Shown in pieces: positions 43,098-52,122 of a DNA stretch of 64,000 nt. This DNA is from an uncultured Erythrobacter sp. (lineage in GTDB: Bacteria > Pseudomonadota > Alphaproteobacteria > Sphingomonadales > Sphingomonadaceae): the NCBI GenBank assembly GCA_947488755.1, contig CANLAD010000001.1, positions 2,055,501-2,119,500 of the forward strand, written 5' to 3'. The notes beneath the pieces were generated by a model. The model did not search any database. It was not told the DNA's origin and worked only from the letters and a program-made list of their open reading frames with translations. The number at the start of each line of letters is the position of its first letter. The stretch's first letter is position 1. A program made the position numbers and the translations under genes.

Positions 43098-43909
43098 GCC
43101 TTCTCCCATCTCCCCTCGCTGCCGCGCTTGCCGGAACCGGCCTTGCCTGTTTCGCGATCGGCGCGACAAGGCGCCCTGATCCCGGGCTCAAGCTGACCGG
43201 CCTCACCGTGCTCGCCTTCGCGCTCGCCCCTGTCCCGGCGCATGCCGACCAGTTTATCGAGGCCGCCGACGACGCGACCATCGACTGCGAGCTCGCCCGC
43301 GGCGAACTCACCCGGATCGCGCTCATCGATGACGGCTTTGCCAATGTCTCGAAGATCGCGAGCGGCTTCCCCTACAACGACTTCCAGGTGACGCACGAGC
43401 CGGTGCGCGGAGACATCTATATCTCCGTGCCCCCGCAATTTGCCGCTGCCCGGGTCAGCTTCTTTGCGACCAGCAAGGCGGGCTATGTCTACAAGTTCGC
43501 CTGCCGCCTCGGCGGCGAGGAAGCGACCCAGCTCTTCATCACCAATCCCGCGCTCGCTAAAGCCGCGGCTACCGAATGGGAGACCGAGACCGGGCCGGAG
43601 GACGCTGCGATCCGCCTGATCGAGGCGATGGCGAGCGATGCCGTCCTGCCCGGATTCACCGCCCGCGCCGAACTGTCTGTTCCGCGCCGCACCGGCGGGA
43701 TCGAGGTCCAGCTGGTCGCCGAATACCAGGGCGATGAACTCACCGGACAGCGCTTCCTCGTGCGCAACCTCGGCCAGGAGAGCCTTGCGCTTGGCTCCGA
43801 GCGCGAGGGTCCCGCAGGCGCGCTCGCCTTTGCCTATGGCCGCGATGCACTCGCTCCCGGTGAAGCGACCAGTGCCTTCCTTGTCTTTGCCAAGGGAGGG
43901 CTCGACTGA
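43094..43909 (+). CDS. traK: Type-F secretin-like protein TraK
   Basis: 271 residues. Two N-terminal hydrophobic stretches, the second resembling a signal peptide ending PAHA; mature start near DQFIEAADD. It then has beta-rich VirB9/secretin-like domains (GDIYISVPPQFAAARVSFFA). TraK with TraB and TraV forms the outer-membrane-spanning core complex. One-base overlap with traB (TGATG). The C-terminal half is somewhat longer than in F. Confidence 0.82.
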   Translation: MSLLPSPLAAALAGTGLACFAIGATRRPDPGLKLTGLTVLAFALAPVPAHADQFIEAADDATIDCELARGELTRIALIDDGFANVSKIASGFPYNDFQVTHEPVRGDIYISVPPQFAAARVSFFATSKAGYVYKFACRLGGEEATQLFITNPALAKAAATEWETETGPEDAAIRLIEAMASDAVLPGFTARAELSVPRRTGGIEVQLVAEYQGDELTGQRFLVRNLGQESLALGSEREGPAGALAFAYGRDALAPGEATSAFLVFAKGGLD

Positions 43910-45225
43910 TGGCCGAGGCAACACAGAAGGATGCCGAAAAGAGGCCTCTGCCAGGCTCGCCCGAAGCGCGTGAAAGCGGACGGCGCACCCTCAATTCGCA
44001 AATCGCGCAGCGCCAGAAGATGCTGCTCGCCGGGATCGGGGCCATCGCGCTCATCGGCGGCGGGATGTTCATCTTCGGCGGCGACGGCGACGAGGGCGGC
44101 ACCGATGCCAATGGTGCTGCAACGATCGACACCGGCGGCCTCGTCAATCGCAACCTCTCGCAGCGCGAGTTCGTCGCGAGTTACGGTAACCGGCTCGATG
44201 CACAGGGCCGCGCGATCAAGGATCTGCAGCAGGCCCAGCTACCGCGACCCGAGATCGAGCAGGAACTCGAAGCGCTGCGCAGCGAGAACGCGCAGATGCG
44301 CTCCGACGGCCAGGCAGCGATCGACGCGATCTCGGCTGAGAATGCCAATCTGCGTTCACAGCTCAGCGACGCTGCAAAGGCCCCTGCGACCGCACCGCCC
44401 CTACCGCCGCCGCCTGCCTATGGTCCCGGCGTCGGAACCGGCGGGGCTGTCCAGCCACCGCAAGGAGCGCCGGAAACGCAGGGCGGACAGCTCAGCCTGA
44501 TGAGTTTCAGCACGGAGGCGGGCAAGGACGGCAAGCCTCGCGCGACAGAGACTGCGCCGGCCTTGCTGCTCGAAGCGAGCCGCGATTACCTCCCTCCCAA
44601 CAGCTATGCACCGGCAACGGTCATCGTGGGTGTCGATGCCTCGACCGGCGTTGCCAGCCAGAGCGATCCGCTTCCCGTGGTGCTCCGGATTACCGGACCG
44701 GCCCGCTCGGTCATGCGCGGCAACAAGCTGCTCACAACCGACATCACCGGTTGCCTCGTCAACGGCGCGGCGCGCGGCGATCTCTCGGCCGAGAAGGTCT
44801 ACGTCAAGCTGGTGCGCATGACCTGCGCGCAGCCTGGCGGCCGCTTCGCGGTCAGCGAGGTCAAGGGGTTCATCTCCTTCGCCGGAAAGTCGGGCGTGCG
44901 CGGCCGCGTGGTCAGCCGCGAAGGCAGCCTTGTCAGCCAGGCACTGCTGGCCGGGATCGTTGGCGGCTTCGGTCGCGGATTTTCCGCCAACGCCAACGGC
45001 ATCTTCACCGGCCAGGTCGGCGCCAACGGTCAGCGCGAGGCGCTGTCGCCGACCGACATCCTCGCCGGTGGCTTTGGCCAGGGTGCCGGCGAAGCCGCCG
45101 ACACCGTCAGCCGATACCTCATCGAACGCGCCGAACAATACCAACCCGTCGTCGAGATGCCGACCGGCATCGAGGTCGAGATCGTCTTTCTCGACGGCGT
45201 CCACGTCAGGAGCTCCTCCAAATGA
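43909..45225 (+). CDS. traB: Core-complex protein TraB (VirB10-like)
   Basis: 438 residues. Short cytoplasmic tail, membrane segment at about residues 36-54 (MLLAGIGAIALIGGGMFIFG), coiled coil with IEQELEALRSENAQMRSDGQ, a Pro-rich stretch (APATAPPLPPPPA), and a C-terminal TrbI/VirB10 barrel domain from about residue 210. It spans from inner to outer membrane and gates the channel. The stop overlaps the next gene by four bases. Confidence 0.92.
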   Translation: MAEATQKDAEKRPLPGSPEARESGRRTLNSQIAQRQKMLLAGIGAIALIGGGMFIFGGDGDEGGTDANGAATIDTGGLVNRNLSQREFVASYGNRLDAQGRAIKDLQQAQLPRPEIEQELEALRSENAQMRSDGQAAIDAISAENANLRSQLSDAAKAPATAPPLPPPPAYGPGVGTGGAVQPPQGAPETQGGQLSLMSFSTEAGKDGKPRATETAPALLLEASRDYLPPNSYAPATVIVGVDASTGVASQSDPLPVVLRITGPARSVMRGNKLLTTDITGCLVNGAARGDLSAEKVYVKLVRMTCAQPGGRFAVSEVKGFISFAGKSGVRGRVVSREGSLVSQALLAGIVGGFGRGFSANANGIFTGQVGANGQREALSPTDILAGGFGQGAGEAADTVSRYLIERAEQYQPVVEMPTGIEVEIVFLDGVHVRSSSK

Positions 45226-46094
45226 ACTACAATGACCACCGGCCGGGCCTGAAGGCCCGCGCCGCCCACCTTGCCCTTGCCCTTTCGAGCGCCGCCGCCG
45301 TGCTGACGCTCGGCGTCTCGGCCGTAACTGCGATGCCTGCGAGCGCTGCCGGCATGGCCAGCGATGTCGCGCAGGCACTGAAGCTGCGGCTGCCCAAGAC
45401 CCCGATCGATGCGATCAGCTGCGACACGCTTGGCCCCTGGTGCGAAGTCGTCTCGGGCGACACGCTGTTCTACATCGACGAGACCGCCCGCTACCTGTTC
45501 GTGGGCCGTCTCTACGACATGGAAGAGCGGCGCGACGTCACCGCCGCCCGCCTGCTCGAACTCAATCCCGACCTACTTGCGGCCGGTGCGGCACGCGTAG
45601 CGAGCGATACGCCGGCGGGACGCGACGAAGCGCCTGTGCAGACGGCCGCCAGCCATGTCGACCTCTCGTCGCTTCCAGCTGCCGGCGCGATCCATTGGGG
45701 CAACCCCAAGGGCGAACGCCTGGTCGTCTTCTCGGATTTCCAGTGCGGCTACTGCCAACGCCTGACCGCTGAACTCGCCAAGGCCAAGGTCCATGTCGAA
45801 GAGCGACCGATCTCGATCTTTGGCGCGGCAAGCCGCAAGATTTCCGAAGCGGTGCTGTGTGCCAAGGATCCGGCAAAGGCGCTCCATGCGGCCTACGCCG
45901 GCCAGGCTCCGGCGAGTGCCAAGACCTGCAAGGACGCCAAGGCACTCGATGCCAACGAAGCCTTCGCAAAGGCCAACGGGTTTGCCGGAACTCCAGTCAT
46001 CGTGCGCGCCCGCGATGGGGCGGTGCTTCATGGTTACCGCGATGCCGCGGCTATCCGCCGCTTCGTCGCCGAGGGCAAGGGAGAGGCGCAATGA
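45222..46094 (+). CDS. DsbC-like thiol:disulfide interchange protein in the transfer operon
   Basis: 290 residues from the ATG overlapping the traB stop. Signal peptide of about 42 residues (ends PASAAG). An N-terminal dimerisation-like domain contains Cys residues in ISCDTLGPWCEV. A thioredoxin-like domain follows with active site Cys175-Gly-Tyr-Cys178 (FSDFQCGYCQRL) and the cis-Pro region GFAGTPVIV. DsbC-type proteins repair disulfides of periplasmic substrates; Cys-rich TraN and TraU made from the same operon are obvious clients. Such genes occur in several F-type conjugation operons. Confidence 0.85.
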   Translation: MNYNDHRPGLKARAAHLALALSSAAAVLTLGVSAVTAMPASAAGMASDVAQALKLRLPKTPIDAISCDTLGPWCEVVSGDTLFYIDETARYLFVGRLYDMEERRDVTAARLLELNPDLLAAGAARVASDTPAGRDEAPVQTAASHVDLSSLPAAGAIHWGNPKGERLVVFSDFQCGYCQRLTAELAKAKVHVEERPISIFGAASRKISEAVLCAKDPAKALHAAYAGQAPASAKTCKDAKALDANEAFAKANGFAGTPVIVRARDGAVLHGYRDAAAIRRFVAEGKGEAQ

Positions 46095-46663
46095 GCCGGC
46101 TCCCGATCCTTCGCGCCGTGGTGCTTGCTGCGCCGCTCTTTTTGGCCAGTGGCTGCGCCAGCCTTGGCGGCAACGTCAAAGGCAGCTTTGCCTGCCGCGC
46201 TCCCGAAGGAACCTGCGCGCCGACTTCCGCGATCGATGCCGGGGCGACCGGCATTGAAAAGGCTGACACGACTGACGCGCATCGGACGGTGAGCCCGACC
46301 GGCGAAGCGGTTCGCCGCCTGCAGGTCGTGTTGACGCCCTACCGTGACGCGGCAGGCCGCGACCATAAGGCGCGCGTCGTTCACCTGACGCTGCCCGAAC
46401 AGGTAGGGACAGGCTGGCGCGCGCCGCAGGGCCGCCGCGAAGTCCTGCGCTCGCTGGCATCGACCATTGCCGCGACCCGCGAGGGCAACCCCGCACCCGA
46501 TTTCCAACCCACAGACACATTGCCGGAACAGCTGTTCATCCCCTCGCAGCCCGTTCCGGCGATGCCCGGCGCTGACGCGCCGGAACCCGGGGGACCTGGC
46601 TCGTTTCCCCCTCCCCGCGAGCCGGTCCCCCACCCTGACATGACCGAAGGAGAGAGCCAGTGA
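46091..46663 (+). CDS. traV: Outer-membrane lipoprotein TraV
   Basis: 190 residues from the ATG overlapping the DsbC-like stop. Lipobox LASGC puts the lipid anchor on Cys22, followed by GNVKGSFACRAPEGTCAP, a TraV-type segment with two Cys. The C-terminal part is Pro-rich and probably disordered. TraV is the VirB7-like member that anchors the core complex in the outer membrane. The stop overlaps the traC GTG start. Confidence 0.87.
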   Translation: MSRLPILRAVVLAAPLFLASGCASLGGNVKGSFACRAPEGTCAPTSAIDAGATGIEKADTTDAHRTVSPTGEAVRRLQVVLTPYRDAAGRDHKARVVHLTLPEQVGTGWRAPQGRREVLRSLASTIAATREGNPAPDFQPTDTLPEQLFIPSQPVPAMPGADAPEPGGPGSFPPPREPVPHPDMTEGESQ

Positions 46664-49203
46664 CGCTATCCCTTGCTGCCGCGCGCGACGCACTCTCGCG
46701 GGGCCTGTTTGCCGACACGTCTCGGCCTGAGAAGCCCCAAGCCCATTTCGGGCTCGACATGCTCTCGGACTGGCTGCCTTACCGGGTCTATGACGAGGGG
46801 GCGAAGCTCTACCGCAACGCCCGCTCGAAGGGCTTCGTGCTCGAAGTCACCCCGCTGATCGGGGCCGACGAACGGACCGGCGAGATCCTTGGTCAGTTCT
46901 TCTCCGAAGGCCTGCCGCAGGGCGCCTGCCTCCAGATCCTGAACTTCGCATCTCCGCGGATTGGCAGCGTGGTCGGCCCCTGGTTCGCTCCGCGCTATGA
47001 GCAGGGCGGCATCTACGAGGCCATCGCCAGGGCGCGCACCAGGCGTCTCTACGATCTCGTCTGGAATTCGGGCTCGGCGCATGCGCCCTTCCATGCCCGC
47101 AACGTCCGGCTGATCGTCTCGCTCGGCGTGCCAGTGCCCGGCAGCGTCACCGATGCCGAACTCTCCGAATGCCGCGAAGGGTTGTTGGGCATGCTCCATT
47201 CGCTCGGCCTGCACGCGCAAGAGCTGCGTCCGGGCGGGCTGCTGGCGCTGATCGACGAGCTCACCTCGCCGACCACGGCGCACGAGACCGATATCCATGC
47301 GTGGAACCCGCACGATACGCTCGATGTCCAGGCCATCCGCCGCGACATCGAGCTCGAGGTTAGCGACGATCGCCTGATCCTCAGGACCGAGCGCTTCCGC
47401 GAGACAGGCCGAGACGAGGAGGGCAATCCCGAAGTCGGCGAATGCTATCCCGACCATTTCGACGTGCGGCATTATGCCGTGCGCTCTACCCCTGAGCGCT
47501 GGGCGCCCTGGGAATGCGCGCGGCTCATCGGCGACATGTTTACCGACAAGCTGCGCTTCCCCTGTCCAACGGCGACCATGCTGTGCCTCGTCTATCCCGA
47601 CCAGGAAGCCGCCTCGGCGCGCGCTGGCTTCAAGTTCATGCGCACGACCAGCCTCAGCCAGACCAAGAGCGCGCGCTTTCTCCCGAAGCTCGCCGAACAG
47701 TCGGCCGAATGGCGCCACGTCCAGGCCGAACTCCAAGCCGGCAAGAAGCTCGTCAAGCTGTTCTACGGGCTCACTAGCATTTCGCCGCTCGGCCAGGGCG
47801 ACGCGCACGAACGCATCATCAAGGCGATCTACAAGGCAGCGGGATGGGACCTTGCCGACGAGCGCTTCCTCCAGCTGCAGGGCCTCGTCGCTGCCTTTCC
47901 CCTGAGCCTTGCCGATGGCCTCGCCGACGACATGGCGCGGTTGAAGCGCCTCAAGACCATGCTCTCGACGACAGCGGCGCATATCGCGCCAATGCAGGGG
48001 GAATATCTCGGCGGCGTGATCCCGCACCTCCTGCTCGTTGGCCGCCGCGGCCAGCCCTTTTGGTGGTCGCCGTTCGAAAACACTGCCGGCAATCACAATA
48101 TCGCGATCTGCGGCAAGTCGGGCTCAGGCAAGTCGGTGCTGCTGCAGGAGCTCTGCGCCGCCTTGCGCGGTGCGGGCGCCAAGGTCGTGGTGATCGACGA
48201 CGGGCGCAGCTTCGAGCATTCGGTCAAACTGCAGGGTGGGCGCTTCGTCGAGTTCACGCTCGCCTCGGGCTTTTCCCTAAACCCCTTCTCGATGGTCGAC
48301 GATGCCCGCGCGCACGAAGACGAAGACTACCGCCTCGACTGCTTCGCCATGATCAAGGCGATCGTCGGCCAGATGGCGCGTCCCGGCACCGCGCCGAGCG
48401 ACACCGAACGCGGACTGATCGACCGGGCCGTGACTGCGACCTGGGAGGCCCTCGGAAACGGCGCATCGGTCGACGATGTCGCGCATGCACTCCATGGATC
48501 GGAAAGCGAGGCGGGCCGCGATCTCGCCACCGCGATCGCGCCCTTCTGCCGCGGCGGCAGCTACGGCGGGTTCTTTGCAGGCAAGGCGAGCTTCGCGCTC
48601 GACGATGATTTTACCGTCTTCGAGATGAGCGATCTCGCAAGCCGCGAGGAACTGCGCAGCGTCGTCCTTTCGGCGATCATGTTCATGACGAGCCAGGCGA
48701 TGACCCGCTCGTCGCGAGCAACCAAGAAGCTGCTGCTGATCGACGAGGCCTGGGCCATGCTCAAGGGCGGGTCGATGGGCGAGTTCGTCGAGACCTATGC
48801 CCGCACTGCCCGCAAGTACGGCGGCGCGCTCGCCACCGCGACCCAGTCCCTCAATGATTATTACAAGTCCGACGGCGCGCGCGCCGCGCTCGAGAACAGC
48901 GACTGGATGCTGGTACTTCAGCAGAAGGCCGAGACGATCGCCGATTTCAGGGCGAACGCGCGGCTCGACATGGACGACCGCACCGAGACGCTGATCCGCA
49001 GCCTCAAGCGTTCGGGGACCGAGTATAGCGAGGTCTTCATCAAAGGCCCCGAGACCGAGGCGGTCGGCCGGCTCGTGCTCGATCCCTTCTCGGCGACGAT
49101 CTACTCCTCCGATCCCGACACCTATGCGGCGATCCAGGACTGCGAGCGGCGCGGGCACAGCCTCGCCGATGCCATCCGCATCGTGGCGGGAGGCGGACAA
49201 TGA
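46660..49203 (+). CDS. traC: Type IV secretion ATPase TraC (VirB4-like)
   Basis: 847 residues with a GTG start. The N-terminal TraC_F_IV domain (about residues 30-440) precedes the ATPase domain. Walker A is GKSGSGKS at residues 485-492; Walker B is KKLLLIDEAWAML, with Asp695-Glu696. The C-terminal ARTARKYGGALATATQSLND segment is typical of VirB4-class motors. It powers pilus assembly at the inner membrane. Four-base overlaps on both sides show translational coupling. Confidence 0.95.
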   Translation: MTLSLAAARDALSRGLFADTSRPEKPQAHFGLDMLSDWLPYRVYDEGAKLYRNARSKGFVLEVTPLIGADERTGEILGQFFSEGLPQGACLQILNFASPRIGSVVGPWFAPRYEQGGIYEAIARARTRRLYDLVWNSGSAHAPFHARNVRLIVSLGVPVPGSVTDAELSECREGLLGMLHSLGLHAQELRPGGLLALIDELTSPTTAHETDIHAWNPHDTLDVQAIRRDIELEVSDDRLILRTERFRETGRDEEGNPEVGECYPDHFDVRHYAVRSTPERWAPWECARLIGDMFTDKLRFPCPTATMLCLVYPDQEAASARAGFKFMRTTSLSQTKSARFLPKLAEQSAEWRHVQAELQAGKKLVKLFYGLTSISPLGQGDAHERIIKAIYKAAGWDLADERFLQLQGLVAAFPLSLADGLADDMARLKRLKTMLSTTAAHIAPMQGEYLGGVIPHLLLVGRRGQPFWWSPFENTAGNHNIAICGKSGSGKSVLLQELCAALRGAGAKVVVIDDGRSFEHSVKLQGGRFVEFTLASGFSLNPFSMVDDARAHEDEDYRLDCFAMIKAIVGQMARPGTAPSDTERGLIDRAVTATWEALGNGASVDDVAHALHGSESEAGRDLATAIAPFCRGGSYGGFFAGKASFALDDDFTVFEMSDLASREELRSVVLSAIMFMTSQAMTRSSRATKKLLLIDEAWAMLKGGSMGEFVETYARTARKYGGALATATQSLNDYYKSDGARAALENSDWMLVLQQKAETIADFRANARLDMDDRTETLIRSLKRSGTEYSEVFIKGPETEAVGRLVLDPFSATIYSSDPDTYAAIQDCERRGHSLADAIRIVAGGGQ

Positions 49204-49580
49204 TGGTCTCGCATCTTGCCGACCGGGCCCCTCCGGCCAACCTCCGCAGCCTGCTGCCGTTCCTGCAAGGGAGCTGCTTCGTCCTCATCGAGACCGCACG
49301 CTTTGCGGCGACTTCGCTGCTGATCGTGCTGGGATTGCCGCTCGGGCTGTTCCTGTTCGTTGCAGGCTGGGACCTTGGCGGCCTCTTCACCCAGCTCGCC
49401 AATCTGTCGGACCGCTACCTTGAGGCCGATGGCCTGCGCCGCAGCCTGTTCAGCCAGGACCTCAAGGGCTGCTTTCTCGTGCTCGCTGGCGCGGTGACGC
49501 TGTTTCGCATGCCGCGCTTCCTCAAGCGGCTCGCGGCCGATCTCGACAACCATCCTGCCCGGGAGGCAAACCGTGACTGA
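49200..49580 (+). CDS. Small membrane protein between traC and trbI, function unknown
   Basis: 126 residues, overlapping the traC stop by four bases and trbI by eight. Two hydrophobic segments (about residues 38-56 and 87-101) are separated by a loop of charged residues (LANLSDRYLEADGLRRSLFS). I do not recognise the family. Its conserved-looking position inside an otherwise canonical F-type operon suggests an inner-membrane accessory of the transfer machine. Confidence 0.7.
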   Translation: MMVSHLADRAPPANLRSLLPFLQGSCFVLIETARFAATSLLIVLGLPLGLFLFVAGWDLGGLFTQLANLSDRYLEADGLRRSLFSQDLKGCFLVLAGAVTLFRMPRFLKRLAADLDNHPAREANRD

Positions 49581-49959
49581 GACGCGCAGATTACAATCTT
49601 TTAATCGCCCGCTCGTGCTCAAAATTCTTGGCGTGCTCGCGCTTGTCGCCGCGCTGCTCTGGGCGGCGTGGGTCAGCCGCGAGCTGTCCGAGCCGCGCCA
49701 GCAGATCGTGACCGTCCGGCTTGCCGAGACCATCGCGGGTTTCGTCGATGCCGAAGCGCGTGGGGCACAGGATCCCGAAGCCAGCCAGGCGCGCGTGCTC
49801 GCTTTCCTCCAGGCGTCCGAGCGCGCCGTCGCCGAAATGGGGAGCGATGGCCGCGTGGTGCTGGTCGGCGAAGCGGTGCTCGCGGGCGATGCCCCCGATG
49901 CCACCGACGAACTGCGCGTACGGATCGCACGCCAGCTTGGGCAGGGAGGCGGTCAGTGA
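49573..49959 (+). CDS. trbI: Type-F conjugative transfer protein TrbI
   Basis: 128 residues with a GTG start. One membrane segment at about residues 16-34 (LKILGVLALVAALLWAAWVS), then a periplasmic TrbI_Ftype domain (IVTVRLAETIAGFVDAEA). In F, TrbI affects pilus outgrowth and retraction. Position between traC and traW fits. The stop overlaps the following GTG start. Confidence 0.83.
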   Translation: MTETRRLQSFNRPLVLKILGVLALVAALLWAAWVSRELSEPRQQIVTVRLAETIAGFVDAEARGAQDPEASQARVLAFLQASERAVAEMGSDGRVVLVGEAVLAGDAPDATDELRVRIARQLGQGGGQ

Positions 49960-50477
49960 CGCAGTTTGCCTCTCGCCTTGTCCGCACGATCAAACGCCCG
50001 CTCGTCCTGACCGGCCTGGTGCTGCTGCCGCTCGGATGGGGCGCGGTCGACGCCTTCGCGAAAGACCACGCCTTCCTCATCAACGCCAGCCCGAGCCTGC
50101 CCAACTGGGCCTTTTGGCTCGACAAGCATGCGCGGATCGAGCGCGGCAGCCTGATCTTCTTCGAGCCCCCGGCAAACAGGCTTGTCGAAGTGCATTTCGG
50201 AAAAGGCGCGCAGCTCTTCGGCAAGCGGGTGCTGGGTGTGCCGGGCGATGTCGTGAGCCACCGCGGTCACGAGGTCTTCATCAATGGCCGCAAGATCGCC
50301 GCGCGGCTCGATGAGACCCGTCTCGGCATTGCGCTTCACAAAGGCCCCGAAGGACCGATCCCACACGGCTGCTTCTACACCGGGACCAGCCATCCCCGCG
50401 GCCTCGACAGCCGCTACGCCGAGATCGGCTTCGTCTGCCGCGGCCAGATCCTCGGCAGCGGGAGGGCGATCCTGTGA
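49956..50477 (+). CDS. Conjugation-associated S26 signal peptidase (TraF/LepB-like)
   Basis: 173 residues from a GTG overlapping the trbI stop. One N-terminal membrane segment is followed by a peptidase S26 domain. The nucleophilic Ser is in NASPSLPNWAF and the general-base Lys in FGKRVLGVPGD. The C-terminal GCFYTGTSHPRGLDSRYAEI is box E-like. Enzymes of this type mature pilins or other exported transfer proteins; TraA, with its long leader, is the likely substrate. It is distinct from the thioredoxin-like TraF later in the operon. Confidence 0.88.
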   Translation: MTQFASRLVRTIKRPLVLTGLVLLPLGWGAVDAFAKDHAFLINASPSLPNWAFWLDKHARIERGSLIFFEPPANRLVEVHFGKGAQLFGKRVLGVPGDVVSHRGHEVFINGRKIAARLDETRLGIALHKGPEGPIPHGCFYTGTSHPRGLDSRYAEIGFVCRGQILGSGRAIL

Positions 50478-51112
50478 GCAAGCTCATCCTCCCTGCGGCC
50501 CTGCTTGCAGTGCTGCTCTGTCCCTCCCATGCGCTGGCGCGCGATTTTGGCCAGCGCGGCACGGTGTTTCCCGTGATCGAACGCGACCTCCTCGAGCAGA
50601 TCCATTCGCGCCTGACGCAGATGGAACGTTCGGGCGAGACCGCGCGGCTCAATGAAGACCTGAAGCGCCGCACTATCGCGCGCGTGAACCGGCCCGACCC
50701 CGTCGCCGGGATCGTCCGGGCCAGCGAAGCCCGGCGCTGGCACTTCGACCCGACGATCACGCTCGCTGCCGATATCCGCGGGGCCAACGGCGAGCTGATC
50801 CATGCCGCTGGCACGAGGGTCAATCCACTCGACAGTGTTGGCCTTCGCGCCGAACTCCTGTTCCTCGACGGCGACGATCCAGACCAACTCGCCTGGGCAC
50901 TCAAGCAGAATGCCAATGCCAAGCTGATCCTGGTGAAGGGCGCGCCGCTCGAGCTGATGAAGGCCGGCCAGCGGCGCTTCTATTTCGACCAGGGCGGCAA
51001 GCTCACGGAGAGGTTCGGGATCAGGTCGGTGCCCGCGCGTGTGCGCCAGCAGGGCCGCCTGCTCGAGATCAGCGAGATCGCGCTGCCGCCGAGAAGGATG
51101 ACGGCCCAATGA
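50474..51112 (+). CDS. traW: Type-F conjugative transfer protein TraW
   Basis: 212 residues with a GTG start. The signal peptide is about residues 1-21 (ends HALA). TraW motifs: DFGQRGTVFPVIERDLLEQI at the mature N-terminus, DGDDPDQLAWALKQ, and FYFDQGGKLTERFGIRSVPA near the C-terminus. TraW acts in the periplasm in pilus assembly, together with TraU and TrbC. Overlaps both neighbours by four bases. Confidence 0.92.
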   Translation: MSKLILPAALLAVLLCPSHALARDFGQRGTVFPVIERDLLEQIHSRLTQMERSGETARLNEDLKRRTIARVNRPDPVAGIVRASEARRWHFDPTITLAADIRGANGELIHAAGTRVNPLDSVGLRAELLFLDGDDPDQLAWALKQNANAKLILVKGAPLELMKAGQRRFYFDQGGKLTERFGIRSVPARVRQQGRLLEISEIALPPRRMTAQ

Positions 51113-52122
51113 CCCGCTTACGAAAGCTGGCGCTCGTGCTGGCCGCCATTCTTGGTCTCGCCACCGCAACGCCTGCCGTGGCCGATGCCGGTCCCGGGCG
51201 CTGCACCGGTAGCTTCGTCAACCCGATCACCGACATATGCTGGTCGTGCCTGTTCCCGATCTCGATCGGCGGGCTGGACATCTGGCCGTCGAGCCGGCCC
51301 GATCCCGACAACCCCGACCTGCCGGTGTGCCTGTGCGGTCTGAGGCCCGGAATAGCGATGGGCTTCTGGGAGCCAGTGCGGCTTGCCGATGTCAGCATGA
51401 AGCCGTGGTGCTTCGTGAACCTCGGCGGCATGAAACTCGATCCGGGTTTCGATATCGGCTTCCGCTCGATCTCGGGTCCATCGGCGGTGGGCGGCGCGAG
51501 CCAGTATTATTCAAGCTGGCACGTCCATTGGTATGCCTATCCGCTAATCTACTGGATGGAGATCGTCGCCGATTTTCTGTGCCTGGAATCGGGCTCGATC
51601 GACATTCTCTACATCTCCGAGATCGATCCGCTGTGGCAGGATTCCGAGCTCACCGCGATCATCAACCCCGAAGCCGTGCTCTTCGCCAACCCGCTGGCGC
51701 TCGCTGCCTGTGCGGCCGACTGCGTCGCCTCGACCGCGAAGCTGCCGATCGACGAGATGTTCTGGTGCGCGGGCTGCCAAGGTTCGATGTATCCGATGAA
51801 CGGCAACGTCTCGGCCTCGATCGGGCACGTCCAGGCCTCGCGGCTCGTGCTCTCGCGCTTTGCCTACAAGCTCCACCGCGAACTCGTCTCGTGGGGAACG
51901 ATGGGATCCAAGGGCCTGTGCGGCAAATATCTGATGCCGGTGATGCGCAAGCAGCAATACCGCTTCCAGGCCACCAACCCCAACCCGGCGACCTCGGGCC
52001 GTTACGCCTGCCCGCCCATCGGCGCCTCCACCACCTTTCAATCGGCCGGACAGGTCATCCCCGCCATCGGCGAAGACATGGGATATCTCGTCTGGCGCAA
52101 GCGGAACTGCTGCGCGCTATGA
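51109..52122 (+). CDS. traU: Conjugative transfer protein TraU
   Basis: 337 residues. The signal peptide ends AVADA (about residue 24). Cys-rich mature protein with TraU hallmarks: CTGSFVNPITDICWSCLFPI, CLCGLRPGIAMGFWEPVRL and ADCVASTAKLPIDEMFWCAG. Many conserved Cys need disulfide pairing, which fits the DsbC-like protein from the same operon. TraU is needed for DNA transfer and mating-pair formation in the periplasm. Confidence 0.93.
   Translation: MTRLRKLALVLAAILGLATATPAVADAGPGRCTGSFVNPITDICWSCLFPISIGGLDIWPSSRPDPDNPDLPVCLCGLRPGIAMGFWEPVRLADVSMKPWCFVNLGGMKLDPGFDIGFRSISGPSAVGGASQYYSSWHVHWYAYPLIYWMEIVADFLCLESGSIDILYISEIDPLWQDSELTAIINPEAVLFANPLALAACAADCVASTAKLPIDEMFWCAGCQGSMYPMNGNVSASIGHVQASRLVLSRFAYKLHRELVSWGTMGSKGLCGKYLMPVMRKQQYRFQATNPNPATSGRYACPPIGASTTFQSAGQVIPAIGEDMGYLVWRKRNCCAL

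Noticed and set aside
46666..48096. 476-codon minus-strand frame opposite traC
   Set aside because: Shadow of the VirB4-like ATPase gene.
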